From NCBI GenBank assembly GCA_903907995.1, contig CAIVQH010000054.1:1-64000 (forward strand): DNA of 64,000 nucleotides, given 5' to 3'. The notes below the pieces were generated by a model. That model did no database searches and was not told the origin of the DNA. It saw only the letters and a program-made list of their open reading frames with translations. The stretch comes from an uncultured Verrucomicrobiota bacterium. Lineage in GTDB: Bacteria > Verrucomicrobiota > Verrucomicrobiia > Limisphaerales > UBA9464. Below are positions 52,179-60,769 of this stretch, in pieces; within the stretch, counting starts at the first letter, position 1, and the number at the start of each line of letters is the position of its first letter. The translations under genes were made by a program, and so were the position numbers.

Positions 52179-53375
52179 ATGAAAGCCCTCAGCGACTGGA
52201 CCTCGAAGCGCGTCTTCAGCTACGTCCACGGCAGCCAGCTCGTCTATAACACCTGCTGGGAAGATCCCCGGCTGGACCGCGAGGTGATGCGCCTGGGGCC
52301 GGACGACGAGGTGGTGCTCATCACCTCGGCCGGGTGCAACGCGCTGGATTACGCCCTCGACGGCCCGCGCCGGATCCATGCCGTGGATATGAACTTCCGG
52401 CAGAACGCGTTGCTGGAGCTCAAGCTCAGCGGCATCCGGCGGCTGGAGTTCAACCAGTTCTTCGCGCTCTTCGGCGATGGCGGGCATCGGGACTTCCCGG
52501 TGTGGTACCGCGAAAAGCTCCGCGATGACCTCACCGTCCCGGCCCGGGCGTACTGGGATGCCCGGCAGCACTTCTTCAGCCGGCCGACGGCGGAGTCCTC
52601 CTTCTACCACCGGGGCACAACCGGCTTCTTTGCCCGGATGCTGGTGAAATATTTCAAGATCGCGCGGGTGCATGCCGATGTGGTCCGGCTCTTCGCCGCC
52701 ACGACGCTCGACGAGCAAGAGCGGATCTATCACGCCTCCGTGCGGGACGCGCTGTGGAAGCCGGCCATCAAGCGCGCGCTCCGCACCGACGTGATGCTCA
52801 GCATGCTCGGGGTGCCCAAGGCCCAGCGTGAGCATCTGGAACGGACCTGCGCCTGCAACATGGCGAACTTCATGGAAGATTGCGTCGAGTCCGTGCTCAC
52901 GAAACTGCCAGTCTCGGACAATTACTTCTGGCGACTCTACCTGTTCGGCCGCTACTCGCCGGAGTGCTGCCCCGGCTACCTCCGACCGGAGAATTTCGAG
53001 CGGCTCAAGGGCGGCCTGGCCGACCGCATCGAGCTGCACACAGGCGCTCTCACCGGCTTCCTGCGCAACCATCCGGGCACGCTGTCCCAGTTCGTGCTGC
53101 TCGACCACATGGACTGGCTCAGCCAGGCGGAGCCGAAGCTCCTCGCCGCCGAATGGCAGGCGATCATGGACAAGGCCCGCGAGGGGGCCCGCCTGCTCTG
53201 GCGCAGCGGCGGGTTCGAGGTGGATTTCGTGGACCCGCTCAAGGTGCTGTACCGCGGGGCCACCCGCCGGGTCGGTGACCTGCTGCAGTACGACACCGCC
53301 CAGGCCCGCGAATGCCACACCCGCGATCGCGTCCACACCTATGGGAGCTTCTACATCGCCAACCTTGCCGCCTGA
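52179..53375 (+). CDS. btaA: BtaA-like (DUF3419) SAM:diacylglycerol 3-amino-3-carboxypropyltransferase
   Basis: 398 residues. BtaA moves the 3-amino-3-carboxypropyl group of SAM onto diacylglycerol, the first step to the phosphate-free betaine lipid DGTS. Family marks: VYNTCWEDPRLDREVM at the start, the SAM-binding VVLITSAGCNALDYAL, HAVDMNFRQNALLELK, YFKIARVHADVV, MANFMEDCVESVL, and FVLLDHMDWLS near the C-terminal catalytic region. Start ATG 52179. The next gene, a GNAT protein, overlaps its 3' end by 35 bases, so they are co-translated. A BtaB N-methyltransferase is not clearly present, so the final headgroup is uncertain. Confidence 0.8.
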   Translation: MKALSDWTSKRVFSYVHGSQLVYNTCWEDPRLDREVMRLGPDDEVVLITSAGCNALDYALDGPRRIHAVDMNFRQNALLELKLSGIRRLEFNQFFALFGDGGHRDFPVWYREKLRDDLTVPARAYWDARQHFFSRPTAESSFYHRGTTGFFARMLVKYFKIARVHADVVRLFAATTLDEQERIYHASVRDALWKPAIKRALRTDVMLSMLGVPKAQREHLERTCACNMANFMEDCVESVLTKLPVSDNYFWRLYLFGRYSPECCPGYLRPENFERLKGGLADRIELHTGALTGFLRNHPGTLSQFVLLDHMDWLSQAEPKLLAAEWQAIMDKAREGARLLWRSGGFEVDFVDPLKVLYRGATRRVGDLLQYDTAQARECHTRDRVHTYGSFYIANLAA

Positions 53376-54576
53376 GGAGCTGCTCCTCGCCCGCAGTGGG
53401 CCGCCCCAGGCGGCCACGGTGTCCCGGGCGCCCACCGCGCCGGCTGCCGTGGTCCACTTCTATGAGGCGGCCCGGGCGCGGCTGGTGCGGCAGGCTGGCG
53501 AGAACCTGGCCTATTGGCGGGGCTTTCTGGAGGAAGGGCCGGCGGCCTTTGCGCCCAACCTTCAGACCCGGCCTGGAATTGTCCTACACGACGGAGTGGC
53601 CTGGCCGCTCTGCGTCAATGATGGCATCGGGAGCAACTCGTACCCGTGTTCCCTCCATACGCAGTACGTCCGGTATCCGCATGCGGAGCTGAGCCTGGTG
53701 CCCGCCGGAATTCAGCGGCTCACCGCCCGCCTCGGCCTGGTCGGGATGGATGGGTTGCTGCGGATAGCGAAGGCGGACCGCGTTGTGCAGTGGGGCAGCT
53801 GGCTGCTCTCGACCAACCTTCACGGCGGTCCGCTGCGGGAGGCCGTCGAACCGGTCACGCGCACGCTGGTGTCGGCCTTCCCGAAGCACGCGGTGCTGGT
53901 GAAGAATCTCCACGGCTTCGAGGACCCTGAGCTTCCCGCCACCTTTACCCGCGCCGGTTATCAGCTGATCACCAGCCGGCAGGTCTATTTCTTCGACGGC
54001 CGCACGAAGGATTTCCTGACGAAGAGCACGGTGAAACGCGAGGCGAAGGAGTTCGCCCAGCCGGGTGACTATCGCGTCGTGGAGCATGACCAGTTCACGG
54101 CGGCGGATGTCCCGCGCATCACCTCGCTCTACCGCCAGCTCTATGTGGAGAAGCATTCGGAGCTGAACCCGTGCTACACCGAGCGCTTCGTGGCGCGCGC
54201 CTGGTCGGAGCGCTGGCTGGAATTTCGCGGCCTGCGCCACGTCTCGGGCCGGCTCGACGGCGTCTTCGCCTGCTTCACTGCGGGAGGAACGACCTCGACA
54301 CCTTTCATCGGTTACGACACCTCGCTGCCGGCGGATCTCGGCCTCTACCGCCACCTCGTCAGCCTGCTGCTGCGCCGGGTCGCGGAGCGGGGACAGATGC
54401 TTAACTACTCTTCGGGGGCCGGGGACTTCAAGCGGCGACGGGGCGGCCAGCCGGTGATCGAATTCAACGCGGTTTACACGCGCCACCTGTCACCAGTGCG
54501 CCGGGCTGCCTTTCGGGTGCTGGCCGCGCTGGCCAATGGTCCGGGACGGCGCTTTCTCGAAAAGAACGAGATTTGA
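53341..54576 (+). CDS. GNAT-fold acyltransferase-like protein coupled to BtaA
   Basis: 411 residues from ATG 53341, inside the 3' end of the btaA-like gene; a GTG at 53418 is an alternative start. The first half (to ~200) contains NDGIGSNSYPCSLHTQYVRYPHAEL and is not recognised. The second half (~215-400) looks like a GNAT/FemAB-type fold: DVPRITSLYRQLYVEKHSELNPCYTERFV, FACFTAGGTTSTPFIGYD, LYRHLVSLLLRRVAERGQMLNYSSGAGDFKRRRGG. No membrane span or signal. The overlap with btaA suggests the same pathway, for example acylation of the amino group of the lipid headgroup or synthesis of an alternative head. Nothing in the sequence proves the substrate. Confidence 0.6.
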   Translation: MGASTSPTLPPEELLLARSGPPQAATVSRAPTAPAAVVHFYEAARARLVRQAGENLAYWRGFLEEGPAAFAPNLQTRPGIVLHDGVAWPLCVNDGIGSNSYPCSLHTQYVRYPHAELSLVPAGIQRLTARLGLVGMDGLLRIAKADRVVQWGSWLLSTNLHGGPLREAVEPVTRTLVSAFPKHAVLVKNLHGFEDPELPATFTRAGYQLITSRQVYFFDGRTKDFLTKSTVKREAKEFAQPGDYRVVEHDQFTAADVPRITSLYRQLYVEKHSELNPCYTERFVARAWSERWLEFRGLRHVSGRLDGVFACFTAGGTTSTPFIGYDTSLPADLGLYRHLVSLLLRRVAERGQMLNYSSGAGDFKRRRGGQPVIEFNAVYTRHLSPVRRAAFRVLAALANGPGRRFLEKNEI

Positions 54577-54620
54577 AAGTGGATACGCGGTATCGGCCGC
54601 CCTGCCGAACTGACCGTGAC

Positions 54621-54692
54621 GGAGCGCCGATCTCCGATCCGGCGCGGGCCGATGCGAAGAAGCCACCGCGCCGGATCGGAAATCGGCGCTCC
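54621..54692. repeat. 72-bp palindrome, family GGAGCGCCGATCTCCGATCC
   Basis: The left arm GGAGCGCCGATCTCCGATCC+GGCGCGG (54621-54647) matches the reverse complement of 54666-54692 at 26 of 27 bases; the loop is 18 bases. It lies between the convergent GNAT and inositol oxygenase genes. A lone arm of the same family is at 17831. Confidence 0.7.
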
Positions 54693-54774
54693 AAACTGGA
54701 ACCGCAGTCCCGGAAACGACAAGGCCGGCAGAAATGATCTGCCGGCCTGAAATCATTCGCCAACCACGGCCCAC

Positions 54775-55695
54775 TTACCAACGCACCTTCGCCGGGAAGA
54801 ATTCCGCAATCAGGTCCTCGTAGTAGGGGCGGAGGGCCTTCGCGTCAGGCTTGGCGTGGCTCTTGGTGTAGAGGTCGTAGGGGTTGAACGCCTGCACATC
54901 CTTCAGGTGCTTGCGGTCCTGGTCGTTCAGCAGGTGGGCGTATTCGCCCTCGCGGTGCCACGGATAGAAGCTGTGGTAGCGGAGCATGTAGAGCCCCTCC
55001 ATCGGCAGGTAATCCTTGCACACGTTGTAGATGTACTCGTCGTGACCCCAGGAGAGGTTCACCGCGTCGAGACCGCAGCCCGCCTCGTACACGCCGTTCT
55101 TCGACTGGAAGCGCGCATCGCGGCTGTCGGGGTTGGCCTCAAAGAACTTCGGGAAAACGATCTTCTGCGAATAGGCGCAGCCGGTCGGGAAGGTGTCGCC
55201 GACGACTGCCCACTGCGGCTCGCCCCAGAGGCAGAGGATCTTGCCCAGGTCATGCACAAAGCCGGTGAGGACCATCCAGCGCGGCTGGCCGTCGGCCCGC
55301 AGATGCTCGGCGGTCTGGAGCAGGTGCTCGAGCTGCGAGAGATCGGTGTCGGGATCGGAATCGTCCACGAGCTGGTTGAGGTACTCGGCGGCCTCCCAGA
55401 TGCTCATCTGGCGGCGGTTCAGGCCGAGGTATTCCTTCCGCTTGGCCAGTGCGAAATCGTAGGTCTGGAAGGAGTGGTTGAGCCGGTAAAATTCGCGCAC
55501 CGTGGGACGGGCGTCCGCCTCGTAGTTGCGGAACTCGTCCACCTTCTTCTCCGGGTCCGTGCCGACGGTGGGCTTCTTCTGTGTCTCCTGCTTCTGCGCC
55601 TCGGTCATCGGCTCAGGGTAGCGTTCCTTGTAGAAGTCCTCGACCTCGTCGAGGGATTGCAGCGGCGTCGGATTGGCGGCAGGGGCGATGCTCAT
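54775..55695 (-). CDS. Inositol oxygenase (MIOX)
   Basis: 306 residues. MIOX opens the myo-inositol ring with O2 at a di-iron site, giving D-glucuronate. HD-type iron ligands are visible in [13 protein letters not shown] and in the later [11 protein letters not shown] and [12 protein letters not shown]. Other marks are [37 protein letters not shown] and [11 protein letters not shown]. Length and order match eukaryotic MIOX (about 285 residues) with a short N-terminal extension (residues 1-50, Pro/Lys/Glu-rich). It lies 68 bp downstream of a ribose-type permease gene and probably shares its transcript, so the imported sugar is likely myo-inositol or a relative. MIOX is rare in bacteria outside a few phyla. 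Confidence 0.92.
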   Translation of the reverse strand: MSIAPAANPTPLQSLDEVEDFYKERYPEPMTEAQKQETQKKPTVGTDPEKKVDEFRNYEADARPTVREFYRLNHSFQTYDFALAKRKEYLGLNRRQMSIWEAAEYLNQLVDDSDPDTDLSQLEHLLQTAEHLRADGQPRWMVLTGFVHDLGKILCLWGEPQWAVVGDTFPTGCAYSQKIVFPKFFEANPDSRDARFQSKNGVYEAGCGLDAVNLSWGHDEYIYNVCKDYLPMEGLYMLRYHSFYPWHREGEYAHLLNDQDRKHLKDVQAFNPYDLYTKSHAKPDAKALRPYYEDLIAEFFPAKVRW

Positions 55696-55763
55696 AGTGA
55701 AAACCGTACGTGGATTAGGTCGCTCAGAAAGTGATCTTTCTCAAGGAGGAATTCGCGGTGGCT

Positions 55764-56729
55764 TTACCGGGCAAGCCGGGTCTGCCGCCACTTGTCGAGC
55801 CCCACGGCAAACACGATCACCACGCCGATGATGATCTCCTGGGTGTACGTCTGCCAGCCGAGCTGGTTGGTGCCGTTGCGCAGCAGCGCCATGATCAGCG
55901 CGCCAATGAGCGAGCCGGAGATGCTGCCCGCGCCCCCGCTCAGGCTGGCCCCGCCGATCACCACCGCGGCGATGATGTCGAGTTCCAGCCCGACGGCGAC
56001 CGTGGGATCGCCCTGGGTGAGCCGTGACATCTGAAGCAGGCCGGCAAAGCCGAAAAGCAGCCCGGCAATGCCATAGGTGGCTGCCTTCACCAGCCCCACG
56101 CGCACGCCACTGTAGCATGAGGCGGTCTCGTTCGCGCCGACGGCGAAGACGTGCCGCCCAAAGACCGTCCGGCGCAGCAGCAGGGCCATCACGATCGCCA
56201 GGGCGAGCAGAATCCAAACACCAGGCGGCAGTGGCCAGAATTCGCCGGGGTTCACCCGGGCCATCAGCCGCCCCGCGGACGAATCGGCGGGAATGTTGAT
56301 CGTCTGGTTGTCACCCAGCCATTTGGCTGCGCCTCGCAACACGCCCATCATGCCGAGCGTGACGATGAATGGCATCATGCGGAACCCCGCAACGATGGCC
56401 CCGTTAAAAAGTCCCACCGCTCCTCCGAGTGCCACCAGCGCGCCGGCGGTCGTCCAGGGCGACCAACCGGCGACGAGCAGCTTTGCTCCTAGCGTGCCGG
56501 TCAGCGCGACCACCGAGCCGACACTGAGGTCGATGCCGCCACCCACGATGATGAGCGTCATCCCGAGTGCGCCCACGGCGACAATGACCGTCTGGGTGAG
56601 GATGTTCTTGAAGTTGCTCCCGGTGAAAATGAACTGGCGCTCCTCCGTCAGGGCGAAGAGGCCGCACACCAACAGCAGCCCGAGGAAGGGGCCGCCAGAT
56701 TGGAGCAGGCGGGTAAGGCGGGGAGGCAC
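55764..56729 (-). CDS. Sugar ABC transporter permease (RbsC type)
   Basis: 321 residues, about eight to ten membrane spans. It includes the binding-protein-dependent transport signature region GGIDLSVGSVVALTGTLGAK, MPFIVTLGMMGVLRGAAKWL and the C-terminal GGASLSGGAGSISGSLIGAL. It would form the channel of an importer for ribose, inositol or a similar sugar, as a homodimer. The binding protein gene is upstream (149 bp) and inositol oxygenase downstream. No ATPase gene is in this operon; the double-NBD protein at 31017-32507 is the only candidate in the window. Inositol as substrate is inferred from MIOX. Confidence 0.9.
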   Translation of the reverse strand: MPPRLTRLLQSGGPFLGLLLVCGLFALTEERQFIFTGSNFKNILTQTVIVAVGALGMTLIIVGGGIDLSVGSVVALTGTLGAKLLVAGWSPWTTAGALVALGGAVGLFNGAIVAGFRMMPFIVTLGMMGVLRGAAKWLGDNQTINIPADSSAGRLMARVNPGEFWPLPPGVWILLALAIVMALLLRRTVFGRHVFAVGANETASCYSGVRVGLVKAATYGIAGLLFGFAGLLQMSRLTQGDPTVAVGLELDIIAAVVIGGASLSGGAGSISGSLIGALIMALLRNGTNQLGWQTYTQEIIIGVVIVFAVGLDKWRQTRLAR

Positions 56730-56743
56730 GGGAAGAAGTGAGG

Positions 56744-56882
56744 CAGTGATCAGTAAACAGTGGATCAGTAATCAGTGAGCAGTTTTCAGTTTTCAGTTTT
56801 CAGTTCTTGGCCGGCTGCATTGCGGCATTCGGAGCACCAGGCTTTCTGATTACTGATCACTGTTTCACCGGTTACTGATTAC
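56744..56882. repeat. CAGTGATCAGTAATCAGT word repeat forming the binding-protein stop codon
   Basis: Forward words (AGTGATCAGTAAACAGTGG, ATCAGTAATCAGTGAGCAG, TTTTCAGTTTTCAGTTTTCA) span 56744-56807. Reverse words (CTGATTACTGATCACTGTTT, CACCGGTTACTGATTACTCC) span 56845-56884. The TTA at 56879-56881 is the stop codon of the binding-protein gene read on the minus strand, so the element abuts and partly supplies that gene's end. Confidence 0.6.
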
Positions 56883-57871
56883 TCCTTCAGATATTTCGCG
56901 ATCGGCGGCGCAAGCAGGGCGGCCATGTCGGGCTCGTTCATGTTCTCCTTCGTCACCAGCGACACGCCGGTATCGATGCGCTTTTCGATGGGCTTGCCCT
57001 GGAGATGCTGCACGAGGGTCATGACGCCGAGGTAGCCCATCTTGACCGGGTCCTGCACGACCAGCGCCTGCACGTCGCCGTTCTTCAGGTCGAGCACGGA
57101 TTGGGAGCCGGAGTCAAAGCCGACGATCTTCACCTGGCCGCCCGCGCGGCCGATGTCGCGCAGGGCCTTGGTCATCGCGATGGTCACGGTCTCGTTCGGG
57201 CAGAAGATGCCGCTCACATCCTTGCCGTAGCGGTTGAGCAGGTTCTGCGAGGCCTGATAGCCCAGCTCGCGGGTCGCGCCCGCATGCTGGTCGGAGGAGA
57301 CGAGCTTGAGGTCGGGAAACTTCTTCAGCGCGTCGAGGAAGCCCGCCTCGCGCGCCTCGGTGCTGGCGCTGCCCACCTGGTAGCGCAGCAGGATGATATT
57401 GCCCTTGCCACCGAGCGCCTTCCCGAGGAACTCGCCCGCCATCTGGCCGCCCTTGAAATTGTCCGTCGCCACAAAGCTGATCTGCTTGTCGGACTTGAGG
57501 TCGGAATCAATCACCACCGTCGGCACCCCGGCCTGCGTGGCGCTCGCCACCGGCGCGACCAGCGCCTGCGAGTCCAGCGGGGCGAGCACGATGCCGCTCA
57601 CTTTGCGCGCGGTGAAGTTCTCGACCACCTGGATCTGCTGGTCGCGGTCATCCTCGCGCAGCGGCCCCTTCCAGAAGAGGCGCACCTTCATCCCCTGCCC
57701 CGTGAGTTCCTGCTCGGCCTTCACCGCGCCCGCATGGATGGATTTCCAAAATTCGTGCGTGGTGCCCTTGGGAATGACGGCGATGGTGTAGGATGGATCG
57801 GCGGCTACCGCAGCCAGCGTGGCCATGGCGCAGCCAAGGGTCAGAAATAACGCACGAAGCGGGGAGTTCAT
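56879..57871 (-). CDS. Sugar-binding periplasmic protein (RbsB family)
   Basis: 330 residues from ATG 57871, which gives a signal peptide (NSPLRALFLTLGCAMATLAAVAADP). A Peripla_BP_4-type fold follows: YTIAVIPKGTTHEFWKSIHAGAVKAEQELTG, VVENFTARKVSGIVLAPLDSQALVAPV, PTVVIDSDLKSDKQISFVATDNFKGGQMAGEFL, KIVGFDSGSQSVLDLKNGDVQALVVQDPVKMGYLGV. It would deliver sugar to the permease at 55764. Aromatic and Asp residues (TTHEFW, DS, DTG) fit a pyranose or cyclitol. First gene of the operon with permease and MIOX, so the ligand may be myo-inositol; ribose or galactose cannot be excluded. Confidence 0.9.
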   Translation of the reverse strand: MNSPLRALFLTLGCAMATLAAVAADPSYTIAVIPKGTTHEFWKSIHAGAVKAEQELTGQGMKVRLFWKGPLREDDRDQQIQVVENFTARKVSGIVLAPLDSQALVAPVASATQAGVPTVVIDSDLKSDKQISFVATDNFKGGQMAGEFLGKALGGKGNIILLRYQVGSASTEAREAGFLDALKKFPDLKLVSSDQHAGATRELGYQASQNLLNRYGKDVSGIFCPNETVTIAMTKALRDIGRAGGQVKIVGFDSGSQSVLDLKNGDVQALVVQDPVKMGYLGVMTLVQHLQGKPIEKRIDTGVSLVTKENMNEPDMAALLAPPIAKYLKE

Positions 57872-57972
57872 GGGTGGAGCGTAGAAAGGCGGACGGACCG
57901 CACGCAAGCCGCGTTCGACGGCTTGTGTCATTGACCCCGCGGGCCGCACCGGGCTACGAAAGGACCGCCGCC

Positions 57973-58593
57973 ATGCACCTTCCCCCTAAAAAACGCTGCC
58001 ACCACCGGCATTGCGCGGCCTTCAGCCTGTTCGAGATGGTCGTCGTGGTGCTCCTGTTGATCGTGGTGTCGATCATCCTTTCCCGAGGCACGCCCCAGAG
58101 CCGGTTCAAGAGCCAGCTCGCCCGCTGCAAGAACAACCTGCTCTTCATCCACCCGGCGCTGATCACTTACGCCAACGACCATCAGGGCCGCTTCCCCGCC
58201 ACCAATACCGCCACGTCGGAAGGGCCCCTCAGCCTGCTGGTGCCGGCGGACACCGTACGCACCGAGATCTTCCTCTGCCCCGGCACGTCGCTGCGGAAGC
58301 TGCCCGACGCCCAGCCCTTTGCCGACCGCCGTATCAGCTACGCCTATGTCAGCGGCCTCACCAATGACGCCTCGCCCGAGCAGGTGCTGCTGTCCGACGC
58401 GCAGGTCAATATGCTGGCGAAGACCAACGGTCAGCTGATCTTCTCGCCGGACGGAAACGGCCCCGGCAGCAACCATGGGCGGTTCGGCGGCAACCTGCTC
58501 TTTGTCGATGGCCATGTCGAAGCGAGCCCGACCAACACGGAGTTTGCCGTGCGACTGCCCGGCGGCGCGAAGCTGCTCAATCCCCGTCCCTGA
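57973..58593 (+). CDS. Atypical prepilin-type protein with H-X10-DG tail
   Basis: 206 residues. The leader is His/Arg/Lys-rich (HLPPKKRCHHRHC) and the processing region reads AAFSLFEMVVVVLLLIVV, keeping Glu at +5 but with Phe-Ser-Leu-Phe rather than Phe-Thr-Leu-Ile, so recognition by prepilin peptidase is likely but not certain. After the helix come KSQLARCKNNLLFI, FLCPGTS, SYAYVSGL and the tail HGRFGGNLLFVDGH, one residue longer than the classical H-X9-DG spacing. It stands next to a zinc-ribbon propeller gene (21 bp), perhaps one unit. Start at ATG 57973, since upstream codons belong to no visible protein. Confidence 0.75.
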   Translation: MHLPPKKRCHHRHCAAFSLFEMVVVVLLLIVVSIILSRGTPQSRFKSQLARCKNNLLFIHPALITYANDHQGRFPATNTATSEGPLSLLVPADTVRTEIFLCPGTSLRKLPDAQPFADRRISYAYVSGLTNDASPEQVLLSDAQVNMLAKTNGQLIFSPDGNGPGSNHGRFGGNLLFVDGHVEASPTNTEFAVRLPGGAKLLNPRP

Positions 58594-58614
58594 CCCGATC
58601 TGTTCCGACCCACC

Positions 58615-60615
58615 ATGAACGTCAAAATCGAATGTTCCTGCGGCCAGCGGTTCGGCTTCGACGTCGAACCGGAGAACGGGCACATGCCGATGTCGCTGGC
58701 CTGCCCCTCGTGCAATGCGGATCTCACCGCCGTCGCCGATGCCGACATCGCGCGTCAGCTCGCGCTCGCGGTCCCCACCGCGCCGCAGCCGACCCAGGGA
58801 CCGGTGCGTGTCGCCCTGCGAGTCGCCGGCGCAGGGGAGCCAAAACCGGGCCCTCCGGCTTCCGATTCCCCGCCTACCCCGCCGGGCGAGGCGGAAACCA
58901 CGCCCGCCAAAACTGCGCGAGAACAGGCGCTGGAGCGCACCCGGATCGTTGGGCAGGCCACGGCCCTGCTGACCGAAGATCGGGCGACCGCAAAGGACTT
59001 CGCGGCCTTCCAGAGGCATCGCACACTCGTCCGGATCGTCCTCGCGGCGGTGGTGGCGCTATTTGGCTGGTGGATCTGGTTTTCCTTCGTCGCTTCCAAG
59101 CCGCACGTCGCGTTCACCAATTCCGCCCCCGAATCGACGCGCTTTGATCAGGCTCAGCTCGTGGGTGATGACCGGCTGGTCGCTGTTACCTCGCTCAAGC
59201 TCTCCCTGCAGAACTGGAAGGATGACAGCGAGATCTGGTCGGTGGCCCTGCCGAAAGCGGACGCACCGAAGTTCATGCCGAAGCCCCCGCCCCATGGCGG
59301 CAGCAATGAGGACGACTTCGGCCCTGACCGGATTCGGGATTTGAACTTCGATACCGACGGTCCATCGCTGCTGCACATCGATGGCGGCTCCGTCTGGCTC
59401 GGACGGGGCCAGGCCATCACGCGTTATGACCTGACCACGGGCAGCAAGAAAACCGAGGTCGCGCTGTCGCAGAAGGCCGACCAGTTTGCCGACGACGAAA
59501 GGTCGATCATCGCCGTGAGTTTTTCCGCCCCCAACCAGCGCGTGATCACGCGTGTGGACCTGGGCACCGGAAAATCCGAATCGCAGCTCTTCACCCTGCC
59601 GACGGGCGCGAGGCGCAAGGCGGTTGCTTCCGACGTCTTCTACGATGGCTCGGATGCCGAGGCGCGCTTCATCCCCGCCGGCGCCAGCGTGGCGGCGCTG
59701 GCCACCCAGCTCCTGGAACGCCGGATTGTGACCAGTGACGGCTCGCAGCCCGCCAGCGAACGCAAAAAGACGCCCATCATTGAGCGGGAAAACCTGCGGG
59801 CGGCGGACAGCTCGGAGGCGGCGACCGAGTTTCTCAACCAGAACGGCGGTGCGGTCGAACGCGACGAGAGCCGTTACCGCGTGACGCTGAGCCGGCTCTT
59901 TGCCACCGGCGCGGAGTGGAGCGGCGACGTGGTCGGCCGGCCCGCCTTCTTCACCACGCCGGCGATGGATGTCCTCGTGGCAGGGACAGACCTGACCGCG
60001 CTCGAAAAGGACAACCGCGCCGCCTGGACCGCCAAGCTGTCGTATCCTGTCGGGCCGGAATTTCTGGAAGGCGGAACCAGGTCCCCGGTCGCGGCGAACG
60101 GCTCCCGGCTCTATGTGTTCGACCTGGGCACGCTGACGTCGTTTGACCTGCGCTCCGGCAAGGTGGCCTGGCGTCTGCAAAGTGTCGGCATCCAGCAAGT
60201 GGTGCCGTCGGGCGATGCCATTTATGTCTCAACCTCCTCGGCTGGACCGGAGGCGATCAAGTACAACGAGGGCATCCATTTCAGCGACCGCACGTACCCG
60301 ATCATCCTCAAGGTCGAGGCATCGACCGGCAAGGTGCTCTGGTCGCTCGACCGGATGGCGGACCGCGTCGTGACCTCCGGCAAGTTCCTCTACGTCGCCC
60401 GTTCCGCCACGAGCGCCATGGAGTCGCTCAGCGCCGTCTCAGAGCAGCGCGATGCCGACGTCACCTTCATCCTGCGCCGGATCGATCCCGCCACGGGCAA
60501 GCCCGAATGGAGCTGGATGCAGAACGGCGCGCCGGACGACTGGTCGGCCCGCAACAACACCCTGCTCGTGCGCCGCCGGCATGTGCTGAAGCTGCTTAAG
60601 TTCGCGAGCTGGTAG
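58615..60615 (+). CDS. Zinc-ribbon, single-span, PQQ-like propeller protein
   Basis: 666 residues. The N-terminal zinc ribbon (CSCGQRF at residues 8-14, CPSCNAD near 30) lies in the cytoplasm, followed by a Pro/Ala-rich linker (~50-100). A membrane span comes next (~140-160, LVRIVLAAVVALFGWWIWF) and then an extracytoplasmic domain whose repeats look like an irregular beta-propeller (YDLTTGSKKTEV, LYVFDLGTLTSFDLRSGKVAWRL, ILKVEASTGKVLWSL, RRIDPATGKPEWSW). It may sense or scaffold at the envelope. No catalytic residues found. The zinc-ribbon-to-propeller arrangement is common in uncharacterised Verrucomicrobiota proteins. Confidence 0.72.
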   Translation: MNVKIECSCGQRFGFDVEPENGHMPMSLACPSCNADLTAVADADIARQLALAVPTAPQPTQGPVRVALRVAGAGEPKPGPPASDSPPTPPGEAETTPAKTAREQALERTRIVGQATALLTEDRATAKDFAAFQRHRTLVRIVLAAVVALFGWWIWFSFVASKPHVAFTNSAPESTRFDQAQLVGDDRLVAVTSLKLSLQNWKDDSEIWSVALPKADAPKFMPKPPPHGGSNEDDFGPDRIRDLNFDTDGPSLLHIDGGSVWLGRGQAITRYDLTTGSKKTEVALSQKADQFADDERSIIAVSFSAPNQRVITRVDLGTGKSESQLFTLPTGARRKAVASDVFYDGSDAEARFIPAGASVAALATQLLERRIVTSDGSQPASERKKTPIIERENLRAADSSEAATEFLNQNGGAVERDESRYRVTLSRLFATGAEWSGDVVGRPAFFTTPAMDVLVAGTDLTALEKDNRAAWTAKLSYPVGPEFLEGGTRSPVAANGSRLYVFDLGTLTSFDLRSGKVAWRLQSVGIQQVVPSGDAIYVSTSSAGPEAIKYNEGIHFSDRTYPIILKVEASTGKVLWSLDRMADRVVTSGKFLYVARSATSAMESLSAVSEQRDADVTFILRRIDPATGKPEWSWMQNGAPDDWSARNNTLLVRRRHVLKLLKFASW

Positions 60616-60623
60616 CCGACGAG

Positions 60624-60712
60624 GCAGTTTTCGGTTTTCAGTTTTCGGTTTTCAGTTTGGGGCACGAAAGGTCGCCGTGTTCCCATTCGAAATTCGAAAT
60701 TCGTCGCTCGTA
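60624..60712. repeat. TTTTCAG/TTTCGG word repeats
   Basis: GGCAGTTTTCGGTTTTCAGT and TTTCGGTTTTCAGTTT (60622-60658) repeat the word (C/T)(A/G)GTTTT. TTCGAAATTCGAAATTCG (60687-60704) repeats a different word. The words recall the TTTTCAGTTTTCAG run at 56782-56807. Both word types fill the gap between the propeller gene and the ABC ATPase gene. A related CCATTCGCCGTTCCCACTTT run is at 61771-61790. Confidence 0.5.
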
Positions 60713-60769
60713 ACTCTCCGTTACCCCGCGCTTTGATTCCGGTTCTGTCCGGCGTATGCCTTTGCCCGC

